The notes under the pieces: generated by a model
Seen by the model: only the letters and a program-made list of their open reading frames with translations
Database searches by the model: none
What the model was told of the DNA's origin: nothing
Translations under genes and position numbers: made by a program
NCBI GenBank assembly: GCA_013041585.1
Contig: JABEVM010000024.1
Coordinates: 1-15,770 of the forward strand
From: Chlamydiota bacterium
Lineage (GTDB): Bacteria > Chlamydiota > Chlamydiia > Chlamydiales > Rhabdochlamydiaceae
Length of the DNA: 15,770 nucleotides
Direction of reading: 5' to 3'
Shown: positions 1 to 6,682 of the stretch, in pieces
Numbering within the stretch: the first letter of the stretch is position 1
Layout of the letters: the number at the start of each line of letters is the position of its first letter

Positions 1-400
1 GTACAATCTCTACTCCAATTTTTTTTGCTTCGGAAAGAAGACAAGCAATGATTGTTTCGGAACTATCCGTGATGGGAAACATTCTTCCATCGGGCTCAGT
101 TTTGAGTTTTACGCCTCTTGATTCAAACCATTCAATGGTTTGAAGAGGTTGAAATCTGTGGAAGGGGCCAAGCAGCTCTCTTCCACCTCTTGGATAATTT
201 TGGATCAATTCTTTTGGATCAAAACACGAATGGGTGACATTGCACCTTCCTCCACCGGAAATGCGCACTTTGGAAAGTAAGACCGCGGATTTTTCAAAGA
301 GAGCAACATTGGCGGAAGGGTTGGCATTTTTTGCAGCAATGGCTGCAAAGATGCCGGCTGCGCCGCCGCCAAAAGCGAGTACATCATATATCATGGGCAT
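1..400 (-). CDS. HI0933/YhiN-family FAD-dependent flavoprotein (N-terminal part, runs off left edge)
   Basis: I translated the reverse strand from the ATG at 400 to the window edge, which gives about 133 residues. The start is MPMIYDVLAFGGGAAGIFAA, a beta-strand plus GGGAAG dinucleotide-binding loop (residues 11-16) that would hold the ADP part of FAD. A stretch RISGGGRCNVTH follows near residues 46-57 and is the signature of the HI0933/YhiN (BaiN-like) flavoprotein family. Further on, GVKLKTEPDGRMFP matches the family's conserved grVFP block. The usual protein is about 400 residues, so roughly two thirds lies outside the window. The reaction is poorly defined for most members; reduction of unsaturated substrates has been reported for BaiN-type relatives. 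A second ATG two codons later (394) is an alternative start. The first ATG shares a base with the stop of the upstream aldo/keto reductase (TAATG), which suggests translational coupling. The family call is strong; the substrate is unknown. Confidence 0.88.
   Translation of the reverse strand, partial: MPMIYDVLAFGGGAAGIFAAIAAKNANPSANVALFEKSAVLLSKVRISGGGRCNVTHSCFDPKELIQNYPRGGRELLGPFHRFQPLQTIEWFESRGVKLKTEPDGRMFPITDSSETIIACLLSEAKKIGVEIV
122..144. repeat. Perfect 23-base palindrome inside the flavoprotein gene
   Basis: TTCAAACCATT (122-132) and AATGGTTTGAA (134-144) are exact reverse complements around a single central base. The element lies within the coding sequence of the HI0933-like protein (residues in the LQTIEWFES stretch). 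It may be chance or a binding site; nothing else marks its role. Confidence 0.7.
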
Positions 401-1386
401 TATCTATGAGGAGGGGGTGCCATAAATTCAGGTCCTACTGGGTCCAAAATTGTTTCAGACAAAATGGTATCAATTTCGCTGAAATCTTGCGAGGTAAGAT
501 TCCAGTTCCATATCGTTTCCATACCACTCAGTTGCTCGGGCTTCCTAGCTCCCCAAAGCGCAGTGGAGACCCCTTTATCTAAAACCCATCGAATGGCCAA
601 AGCTAAAAGCGATCTATGATGCTTATTTTTAACCCATTCTTCTAACTTTTTTACTGCGTTTAGGTACTCGGATAGCCTAGGTTCTTGGAATTTGGGATCG
701 ACTTTACGAAGGTCATCTCCTTTGAACTGAGTGTCTTTTTGGATCTTTCCTGTTAGAAGACCTCTACAGAGAGGACCATACCCTAAAGTAGCAATTCCTT
801 TTTTAAGACAGTAGTCTAGTTCCTTTTTTTCAATTGCTCTTTCAAAAAGATTGAAAGGAGATTGCAGGCTATGAAGGGGGGCTGTTTTTTGAAACTCTTC
901 CATTTGCTCTATAGAGTAATTACTTACTCCGATGGCCCTAATTTTCCCTTGTTTAAAAAGTTTTTGTAGAGCCTCGGCTGTTTCGGAAGCAGGGGTTAAA
1001 GGATCCGGCCAGTGGATTTGATAGATGTCAATATAGTCAACTTGCAATCGTCTTAGGGATTCTTCGATTTCTCTTTCAATAGATTCTTTTCTAGCATCTC
1101 TCTGGATCTTTTGGTTTTCAAAGCTTAGGCCTTGCTTGGTCGCGATCACAATTTTGTCTCTTTTTCCATAGGATTTAATCGCTTTTCCTACAATTTCTTC
1201 CGAAACTCCAAAACCGTAGACAGGCGCTGTATCAAGTAAATTAATCCCAAGGTCTAACGCTTTATGGATGGTTTCGATAGCCTCTTTTTCTTTTGTACCA
1301 CCCCACATCCATCCTCCGATTGCCCATGTTCCAAGGGCGATTCGAGAAACCTTTTGTGTAAGAGGAGGGAAATTGAGATATTCCAT
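400..1386 (-). CDS. Aldo/keto reductase
   Basis: This 328-residue protein has the usual length of a monomeric (alpha/beta)8-barrel aldo/keto reductase that uses NAD(P)H to reduce aldehydes or ketones in the cytoplasm. The catalytic tetrad is visible: D52 and Y57 in LLDTAPVYGFG, K84 in VIATKQG and H125 in YQIHWPD. The N-terminal IALGTWAIGGWMWGG and the central RAIGVSNYS block are also typical of the family. Near the C-terminus, ALWGARKPEQL corresponds to the cofactor-phosphate binding segment. The ATG at 1386 is preceded by an AAGAAG purine run. The gene lies 100 bp after the exporter operon on the same strand, so it may have its own promoter or be read through. Its stop overlaps the start of the HI0933-like flavoprotein, so the two redox enzymes are probably co-translated. 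The sequence does not indicate the substrate. Confidence 0.93.
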   Translation of the reverse strand: MEYLNFPPLTQKVSRIALGTWAIGGWMWGGTKEKEAIETIHKALDLGINLLDTAPVYGFGVSEEIVGKAIKSYGKRDKIVIATKQGLSFENQKIQRDARKESIEREIEESLRRLQVDYIDIYQIHWPDPLTPASETAEALQKLFKQGKIRAIGVSNYSIEQMEEFQKTAPLHSLQSPFNLFERAIEKKELDYCLKKGIATLGYGPLCRGLLTGKIQKDTQFKGDDLRKVDPKFQEPRLSEYLNAVKKLEEWVKNKHHRSLLALAIRWVLDKGVSTALWGARKPEQLSGMETIWNWNLTSQDFSEIDTILSETILDPVGPEFMAPPPHR

Positions 1387-1486
1387 ATGTTTTCTTCTTG
1401 TTAAGTTAAAAATTTAAGTAAAACCAGATTTTGTTTTTTGGGGAAGTAAATAATGCGGTAGTAAATCAAGAGACAAACAAAGAGGC
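1387..1486 (-). other. Intergenic gap between exporter operon and aldo/keto reductase
   Basis: This 100-bp AT-rich gap separates the last exporter gene from the aldo/keto reductase. A small inverted repeat GCCTA-TTC-TAGGC (1485-1497) straddles the exporter's stop codon and is followed on the minus strand by a T-rich but interrupted run. It could be a weak terminator but lacks the G+C-rich stem and T tract of a convincing one. I found no clear -35/-10 pair for the reductase. Confidence 0.35.
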
Positions 1487-2605
1487 CTATTCTAGGCGTT
1501 TACGGAAAAACCAAGCGGCGGCAGTGATGTTGAAGGCGGCGATGAGGACCATCGGGTAGATGTGCATAAGAACATCGTGGAAAGGTAATTCTTTTAGAAA
1601 ACATCCTCTGGAAATAACAAGAAAATGTCTTAGGGGATTGATTTCTGTGACGGCTTGCAGCCAAACAGGCATATTTTCTATTGGAGTTGCAAAACCAGAG
1701 AGGGTGACTGCCGGAACCATGAAGAGGAGAACTCCTAAGGAAGCTTGCTGCTGCGTTTTGCAAAGACAAGAAATGAAAAGCCCGATGCCTACGATGGCGC
1801 AGATGAAGATAAACATTCCAAAATAAAGGGAAAGAACCGAACCAGTAAAAGGAATTTTAAAAACAAAGACAGCTGCAAGTAGAATGAACGTCCCTTCCGT
1901 CATTCCAATCAAGATCCCAGGAATGATTTTTCCTATGATAATTTGTATAGGAGTAAGAGGAGAGACAAGCAGCTGTTCGAATGTGCCGAGCTCTTTTTCT
2001 CTAGCCACAGAAAGGGCCGTGACTACAAGACCAATTAACATGGTTAATATGGCTACAAGTCCAGGAACCGTAAACCAAGGATAGAGTAGGTTAGGGTTAA
2101 ACCAATTTCTTTGTATAAGAACGATGTTACTGCTTTGGATCCCTGCAATCTTAGCAAGATCACTGTTATATTGGTCGACAATTTGATTTATGTATCCAAA
2201 GACAATCTGAGTAGAATTGGATTTTCTTCCATCTAGGATGACCTGTACATCGGCAGACTTTTTAGAAAGAAGATTTTTAGAAAATTGATCATCAATATGT
2301 AAGACGGCTACTACATCTTGATTGTTGATTTCATCTTCGATGCTTTCTGTATTTTTTACAAAAATGATACGAGAAAAAACCGGAGCTCCGGAAAATCTTT
2401 GTACGAGTTCATTAGAGAGCTGTCCGCTATCGCGGTTTATGATTCCAATTGAAACGTTTTTTACATCGAGTGTTGCGGCAAAAGAAAAAAGAAGAAGCTG
2501 TAAAATAGGGGGCACGATCAAGACAGCTCTGCTTGGATTATCCTGCCAGACAGCCAAGAATTCTTTTTTTATTAAAGCTAGGATCCGTAATACAATTTGC
2601 AGCAT
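1487..2605 (-). CDS. ABC-2 type exporter permease (YbhR-like)
   Basis: This 372-residue inner-membrane protein has the ABC-2 exporter layout. A first membrane helix lies at about residues 27-46 (AVLIVPPILQLLLFSFAATL), followed by a periplasmic domain of roughly 130 residues starting DVKNVSIGIINRDSG. A C-terminal bundle of five hydrophobic segments follows. After the second helix, the cytoplasmic AREKELGTFEQLLVSPLTP matches the conserved coupling segment (REkE.GT.E.l..sP) that contacts the ATPase. Near the C-terminus, INPLRHFLVISRGCFLK is the typical end block. It would form a heterodimeric channel with the permease encoded just upstream. The two genes are only 3 bp apart, with the stop at 2609-2611 and the ATG at 2605. 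By analogy with YbhFSR the substrate could be a drug, cation or other small molecule, but nothing here fixes it. Confidence 0.9.
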   Translation of the reverse strand: MLQIVLRILALIKKEFLAVWQDNPSRAVLIVPPILQLLLFSFAATLDVKNVSIGIINRDSGQLSNELVQRFSGAPVFSRIIFVKNTESIEDEINNQDVVAVLHIDDQFSKNLLSKKSADVQVILDGRKSNSTQIVFGYINQIVDQYNSDLAKIAGIQSSNIVLIQRNWFNPNLLYPWFTVPGLVAILTMLIGLVVTALSVAREKELGTFEQLLVSPLTPIQIIIGKIIPGILIGMTEGTFILLAAVFVFKIPFTGSVLSLYFGMFIFICAIVGIGLFISCLCKTQQQASLGVLLFMVPAVTLSGFATPIENMPVWLQAVTEINPLRHFLVISRGCFLKELPFHDVLMHIYPMVLIAAFNITAAAWFFRKRLE

Positions 2606-2608
2606 AGG

Positions 2609-3757
2609 TTAGTCGAGCCGTTTTACTATTTTTAGAGAGATCATGATAAAGATAATAATTGTATACACTACCATGGCTCCAATATCGAGAAGAATGAGTT
2701 TCCAAATATTGCCTGCAAGAAAAAGAGTTTCTAAACTAGATACGAAGTACTTTGCTGGGACTAGATACGTAGATAGCCGTATGATTGTCGGCATACTTGA
2801 TATTTCAAAAATCAATCCGGATAGCATGAAAGAAGGTAGAAATGCGACAACAATTGCAATCTGTGATGCTGTGAATTGGTTTTTAGTAAAAAAGGAAATT
2901 AAAAGTCCTGTACCGAGGGCGGTGAGTAAAAAAAATCCTGTTACGAGGGCGAGAACCAAATAGGACCCCCTAAAGGGCACCCCATAGCCGTAATAGGCCA
3001 CAATGGTACAGATTGTCATCGATCCCATTCCTAAACAAAAGTAGGGGATTAATTTTCCAAGTACGATCTCAAGCATGGTCACAGGAGTAGTCATAAGAGC
3101 TTCCATAGTCCCTTTTTCCCACTCTCTTGTAACAACAAGGGCGGTAAGGAGAGTTCCGATGAGTGTCATAATGAGTGCGAGAGATCCAGGAATTAAAAAA
3201 AAGTGGCTATTGAGTTCTTCGTTGAACCAATATCTTGATTGTAGTTGAACGCTAGGGGGTTGTTGCAGAGCTTGGCTGATGATCTCTTGCGTTTCCCAAT
3301 TAGTAAAAGCAGATTGGACATAATTTTGCACGAAACTAGCCGTATTAGGCTCACTGCCGTCAGCCACAACGAAGATAGGGGCGATATCTCCTCTTTCTTG
3401 AAATTCTGAAAAATAGAAAGGCACCGTTACAATTCCTTTCAATTTTCCAGAAATGAGTTTGGGGGTCAGCTCTTCAATTGTTCTTGCAACGTCTATAGAA
3501 AAAAAAGTGGAATTTTTCAATGAGTCTGCAAAACTTTGCAGATTAGGATTTGTATCTTCAAGGACTAGGCCAACTTCCAAATTTTTAGAATCTAAAGAAA
3601 CACCTGTTCCGTAAACGAAAATTAAAAATAGAGGGAGGACTGCGGCGATGAGGATACTACTTGGATCGCGAACGATCTGAAAAAACTCTTTGATGATAAG
3701 AGCTTTGAGCCTGCGTAGGCTGAGCCTTTTTTTTCCTGTTTGCTTTTGCTCATTCAT
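2609..3757 (-). CDS. ABC-2 type exporter permease (YbhS-like)
   Basis: This is the second, 382-residue permease of the exporter. The cytoplasmic N-terminus is basic (KKRLSLRRLKALIIKEF). A first helix at about residues 34-54 (SILIAAVLPLFLIFVYGTGV) leads into a periplasmic domain starting SLDSKNLEVGLV, and five hydrophobic segments follow. The coupling segment TREWEKGTMEALMTTPVT is the ABC-2 permease signature. The C-terminal VPAKYFVSSLETLFLAGN matches the end block seen in its partner, so the two permeases are homologous but diverged. Its ATG overlaps the stop of the ATPase gene (ATGA, 3754-3757), which implies coupled translation and a balanced complex. No lipoprotein or secretion signal other than the membrane helices is seen. 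The family is certain; the paralogue name follows gene order and is less so. Confidence 0.9.
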   Translation of the reverse strand: MNEQKQTGKKRLSLRRLKALIIKEFFQIVRDPSSILIAAVLPLFLIFVYGTGVSLDSKNLEVGLVLEDTNPNLQSFADSLKNSTFFSIDVARTIEELTPKLISGKLKGIVTVPFYFSEFQERGDIAPIFVVADGSEPNTASFVQNYVQSAFTNWETQEIISQALQQPPSVQLQSRYWFNEELNSHFFLIPGSLALIMTLIGTLLTALVVTREWEKGTMEALMTTPVTMLEIVLGKLIPYFCLGMGSMTICTIVAYYGYGVPFRGSYLVLALVTGFFLLTALGTGLLISFFTKNQFTASQIAIVVAFLPSFMLSGLIFEISSMPTIIRLSTYLVPAKYFVSSLETLFLAGNIWKLILLDIGAMVVYTIIIFIMISLKIVKRLD

Positions 3758-5481
3758 TGCACTTTCAATTCCTCTTCTAAACTAAATACAATGAAGGCAT
3801 CCTCTAGTGTAGGCGACGGGATTTTTTCCGAGCGTACAGCTTCTTTGAGGTTTTCGGGGCTGTCAATTGTTATCAGCTCTCCATGATTGATCAGTCCAAT
3901 TCGATCACAAGACTCTGCTTCGTCCATGAAGTGTGTTGTAATGATGACAGTTACGCCTTTTTCAACTAGCCCATTGATATGGTTCCAAAATTCTCTACGT
4001 GTAATAGGGTCCACCCCTGAAGTTGGTTCATCAAGAAAAAGAACCTCTGGATTATGCATGACAGTGCAAGCGAGAGCCAGACGTTGTTTAAAACCTAAGG
4101 GAAGTTCGGAGGCTTTCGTGTTTAAGTAACTAGACAATGAAAAAATTTTGACCATTTCATCGATGGTTTTCTTACGAATCAGTTCCGGAACAGAATAGAT
4201 TCCCGAAAAAAATTCCAAATTTTGTAAACAAGTCATATTCGAATACAAAGAGAATTTTTGTGCCATATATCCAATACGTCCACGGGCTTTACTTGGAGCT
4301 GCTTGCATCTCTAAACCTGCTACGAAAGACTGTCCTTTAGTCGGAGTCAATAAGCCACATAGCATTTTAAATGTAGTTGATTTTCCAGCGCCATTGGGGC
4401 CTAAGAGACCAAAGATCTCTCCTCGCTTTACTTTGAAAGTAATGTCATGCGCTGCGACAAAATCTCCAAAAATTTTAGTGAGGTTGATCGCTTCGATGAG
4501 GATTTCCTTGCCTTCATGCTGGGGTTTCGTAATATCAGCAATTTCAGATGATCCTCCAGGACCGCCGCCTAAAATATCCATAAAGGCATCTTCAAAACGT
4601 GGGGGGACCTCTTTCCAAATCGCATCTTCTCCTGCATCTAAAGTTGCAATATCGGGCTTTGTGCTTTGCTCTTTTAGTACAACACGCACTGCGCTGCCTT
4701 GAATCACTCCGTCAATAATATTTTCATTCATTAGGGCGTTGTGTAGTACGTTTCTGCGTCTAGTAGAGATGTTTTGAATTTGAAATGTCCTGCCAAGAAC
4801 CCTTTTTGTTAGTTCAGCAGGAGGACCGTTATAGAGGAGTTTTCCTTCATTGATGAGGAGAACTTCATCGCATTTTTCTGCTTCATCAAGATAAGCTGTA
4901 CTCCATACAATTGAAGAGCTTTCATGTCTGAGCTCGGAAACCATTTTCCACAGTTCCCTACGAGATATGGGATCTACTCCAACACTTGGTTCATCAAGAA
5001 GTAATAATTTTGGTTTGCGAAGGAGCGTGCAGGCAAGGCCTAGCTTTTGTTTCATCCCACCAGAAAGATTATGAGCAAGCCTTGTAGTGAAGGGATGAAG
5101 TCCTGTGAAAGAGAGCAATTTGTCAAAGGTTTTTTCTCTATCTTTATCAGATAGATTTTGCAAATCTGCATATAAATGAAGGTTTTGCATGACAGTTAGA
5201 TCTTCATACAGCCCAAATCTTTGGGGCATGTAACCGATGATCTCGTGGATTTCTGTTGCCTCTTTGATTGTGTCAAAGCCGTCGATTTCTATATTCCCTT
5301 CAGAAGGAAGAAGAAGTCCTGCCATAATGCGGAGCAGAGTTGTTTTTCCAGCTCCGTCAGATCCGACAAGTCCGATAATTTTTCCAGAGGAGATCTGAGC
5401 GTTAATATTGTCGAGAGCGGGGGCGGTCTCTCCTTCGAAATACTTAGAAAGATTTCGAATTTTTACAAGGACATCGTTCAC
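3754..5481 (-). CDS. ABC exporter ATP-binding protein with two fused nucleotide-binding domains (YbhF-like)
   Basis: This 575-residue cytoplasmic ATPase would power the two permeases downstream. Domain 1 has Walker A GSDGAGKT (40-47), Q-loop MPQRFGLYEDL, signature LSGGMKQK (139-146) and Walker B LLLLDEP with D163-E164. A linker of about 100 residues leads to domain 2, with Walker A GPNGAGKS (361-368), Walker B LFLDEP (D484-E485) and an H-loop in IITTHFMDEAESC. The second signature reads LPLGFKQR (460-467) in place of LSGG, as I recall it does in other YbhF-type tandem ATPases. The start is GTG at 5481, preceded by AGAGG at a 5-base distance. No alternative ATG gives a complete first strand. 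The gene is 8 bp after the adaptor gene and overlaps the next permease by 4 bp. The fused two-domain form plus HlyD adaptor and two ABC-2 permeases is the YbhGFSR arrangement. Confidence 0.93.
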   Translation of the reverse strand: MNDVLVKIRNLSKYFEGETAPALDNINAQISSGKIIGLVGSDGAGKTTLLRIMAGLLLPSEGNIEIDGFDTIKEATEIHEIIGYMPQRFGLYEDLTVMQNLHLYADLQNLSDKDREKTFDKLLSFTGLHPFTTRLAHNLSGGMKQKLGLACTLLRKPKLLLLDEPSVGVDPISRRELWKMVSELRHESSSIVWSTAYLDEAEKCDEVLLINEGKLLYNGPPAELTKRVLGRTFQIQNISTRRRNVLHNALMNENIIDGVIQGSAVRVVLKEQSTKPDIATLDAGEDAIWKEVPPRFEDAFMDILGGGPGGSSEIADITKPQHEGKEILIEAINLTKIFGDFVAAHDITFKVKRGEIFGLLGPNGAGKSTTFKMLCGLLTPTKGQSFVAGLEMQAAPSKARGRIGYMAQKFSLYSNMTCLQNLEFFSGIYSVPELIRKKTIDEMVKIFSLSSYLNTKASELPLGFKQRLALACTVMHNPEVLFLDEPTSGVDPITRREFWNHINGLVEKGVTVIITTHFMDEAESCDRIGLINHGELITIDSPENLKEAVRSEKIPSPTLEDAFIVFSLEEELKVQ

Positions 5482-5489
5482 GATTGCCT

Positions 5490-6353
5490 CTATTGTTTTT
5501 CAGACTCACACTTTAATCGTATCGTTACAGGCATACCTTGACGCAGTCCCCTATCGGGGTTATCAACAATAACGCGTAGGCGATAAACTAAGTCACTTCT
5601 CAGCTCTGTAGTTTCTACAGTTTTTGGCGTGAATTCCGCAACAGGGGAGATAAATCCGATATGGCCATAATAAGTAGGATTGGTTTTCGTATCCGTGTAC
5701 ACCTCTGCTTGCATTCCAGGATAAATTTTTCCTAGATTGGGCTCAGAGACATAGGTACGAACCCAGACAGGAGAATCTATAGAAAGGGTGTAGACAGGCT
5801 CTCCTGCATTAATGACAGAACCTGGTTCGCGAATTCTTGTTAGAATCATCCCGTTGGAAGGAGCATAAAGCTCTGTATCCTCATACCTTGTAGTCGCACT
5901 TGCAAGCCCAGCTTTAGCCTGCTGAAAATTGGCTTGTAATGACTCCTCGCTAAATAGAGCATCATCGAAAATTTCTCTAGAAATAGCTGCAGATCCAATT
6001 GCTTTACTTCTTTTTTCTACTCTGGCTTTTGCACCCTGGAGAGTGGCTTCCACTGCAGAGAGATTTGCTTTTGCCTGCCATACATCTTCTTCATACGGAG
6101 TTTTCTCGAGCATGGCCATTAATTGCCCTTGCTTGATTTCATCTCCTTCTTCAAATAACAGGGTTTGCACTTTTCCCGGCACACGAAATCCAAGATCAAC
6201 TTGTCTAATGTCAACATTGCCGTAGATGATAAGATCGCAGCCTGCCTTTTTTTCCGTTCTAAAAAAATAGGAGAAGAGGAGGAGGAATACGAAAAGGGCG
6301 CCAGCTCCAAAAAAAATAATTCGTTTCTTCTGAGTAGAGTCTAGTTTTTCCAT
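5490..6353 (-). CDS. HlyD-family periplasmic adaptor / membrane-fusion protein (YbhG-like)
   Basis: This 287-residue protein is anchored by one N-terminal helix (about residues 12-31, after the basic KKR), with the rest in the periplasm. DLGFRVPGKVQTLLFEEGDEIKQGQ (split here as DLGFRVPGKV and EEGDEIKQGQ) is the first half of the biotinyl-lipoyl-like barrel of membrane-fusion proteins. It is followed by an alanine- and lysine-rich helical hairpin of about 80 residues that would reach toward an outer-membrane channel. The returning strand YAPSNGMILTRIREPGSVIN closes the lipoyl domain, and VWVRTYVSEPNLGKIYPGMQ starts the beta-barrel domain. C-terminal RGLRQGMPVTIRL is the standard ending. It is the first gene of the exporter operon. 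The ATG has no obvious Shine-Dalgarno sequence. No TolC-like outer-membrane gene or TetR regulator is next to it, unlike in E. coli, where a TetR gene precedes ybhG. Confidence 0.9.
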   Translation of the reverse strand: MEKLDSTQKKRIIFFGAGALFVFLLLFSYFFRTEKKAGCDLIIYGNVDIRQVDLGFRVPGKVQTLLFEEGDEIKQGQLMAMLEKTPYEEDVWQAKANLSAVEATLQGAKARVEKRSKAIGSAAISREIFDDALFSEESLQANFQQAKAGLASATTRYEDTELYAPSNGMILTRIREPGSVINAGEPVYTLSIDSPVWVRTYVSEPNLGKIYPGMQAEVYTDTKTNPTYYGHIGFISPVAEFTPKTVETTELRSDLVYRLRVIVDNPDRGLRQGMPVTIRLKCESEKQ

Positions 6354-6556
6354 GCGAGATGTACTTTTTTGTATTTTGCAATTTGGAATATGTTTAGCTG
6401 TAAATTTACTCTATAACGAAAGGGAAAATGGCGCAAGTAAATCTATAGTAAGAGATGGCACTCACAATTTTTTTGTTTACGGGCATTCGAATAATTTTTA
6501 TAAGGGAGTTGTCGCGAGGCTTGACTTGAATTTTTTTCTGGGAAAAGACGCAAATC
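6354..6556. promoter_or_regulatory. Divergent regulatory region between exporter operon and kdp operon
   Basis: This 203-bp AT-rich stretch separates the start of the adaptor gene (minus) from kdpF (plus), so promoters for both operons are expected here. On the minus side, TTGCGC (6431-6436) and TAGAGT (6408-6413) are 17 bp apart and are a weak candidate pair for the exporter. I found no strong inverted repeat that would mark a repressor site and no recognisable c-di-AMP riboswitch core. An open frame crossing it on the plus strand looks like chance. Confidence 0.55.
6476..6504 (+). promoter_or_regulatory. Candidate sigma-70-type promoter for kdpFABCD
   Basis: TTTACG (6476-6481, 4 of 6 consensus bases) and TATAAG (6499-6504, 5 of 6) are separated by 17 bp. 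Transcription would start near 6511, leaving about 45 bases before the kdpF ATG. This is read by eye in an AT-rich region where such pairs arise by chance, so confidence is low. Confidence 0.3.
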
Positions 6557-6646
6557 ATGAAAATCGAATTTCTCATTGTTGGCATACTTTCTGTTTTAGT
6601 GATCATATATTTGGTCTACGCAATCTGGTACCCGGAAGAATTTTAG
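6557..6646 (+). CDS. kdpF: KdpF, small membrane subunit of the K+-transporting ATPase
   Basis: This 29-codon gene encodes a single hydrophobic helix (FLIVGILSVLVIIYLVYAIW) followed by the short polar tail YPEEF. Length, helix position and the LVYA...PEEF-type ending fit KdpF, which is 29 residues in E. coli. It lies 36 bp upstream of kdpA, the expected place. KdpF packs against KdpA and stabilises the KdpFABC complex. A GGGAAAAG purine run sits upstream of the ATG at a somewhat long spacing. The gene is too short for most gene callers and could be missed. The identification rests on length, context and the general pattern rather than a catalytic motif, but the context is strong. Confidence 0.85.
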   Translation: MKIEFLIVGILSVLVIIYLVYAIWYPEEF

Positions 6647-6682
6647 AAGAAGATGTAATGTAAGTTTTGGAGAAGAAAAGAA

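Noticed and set aside
1485..1497. Inverted repeat at the end of the last exporter gene as a rho-independent terminator
   Set aside because: The stem is only 5 bp with a 3-base loop and the T-rich run after it is interrupted, so it is too weak to call.
4080..4104. Degenerate second ABC signature (LPLGFKQR instead of LSGG) as evidence of a dead ATPase domain
   Set aside because: From memory this substitution is usual in the second domain of YbhF/RbbA-type tandem ATPases. Walker A, Walker B and the H-loop are intact, so it is not a sign of decay.
6354..6556. c-di-AMP (ydaO-type) riboswitch upstream of kdp
   Set aside because: Such riboswitches often control K+ uptake genes, but I could not find the conserved core, and the leader from the likely promoter is only about 45 bases.
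6352..6663. Plus-strand open frame of 103 codons across the divergent region
   Set aside because: It overlaps kdpF in another frame, has irregular composition with scattered His, Asn and Cys, shows no recognisable domain and has no good ribosome site. The kdpF reading is far better supported.
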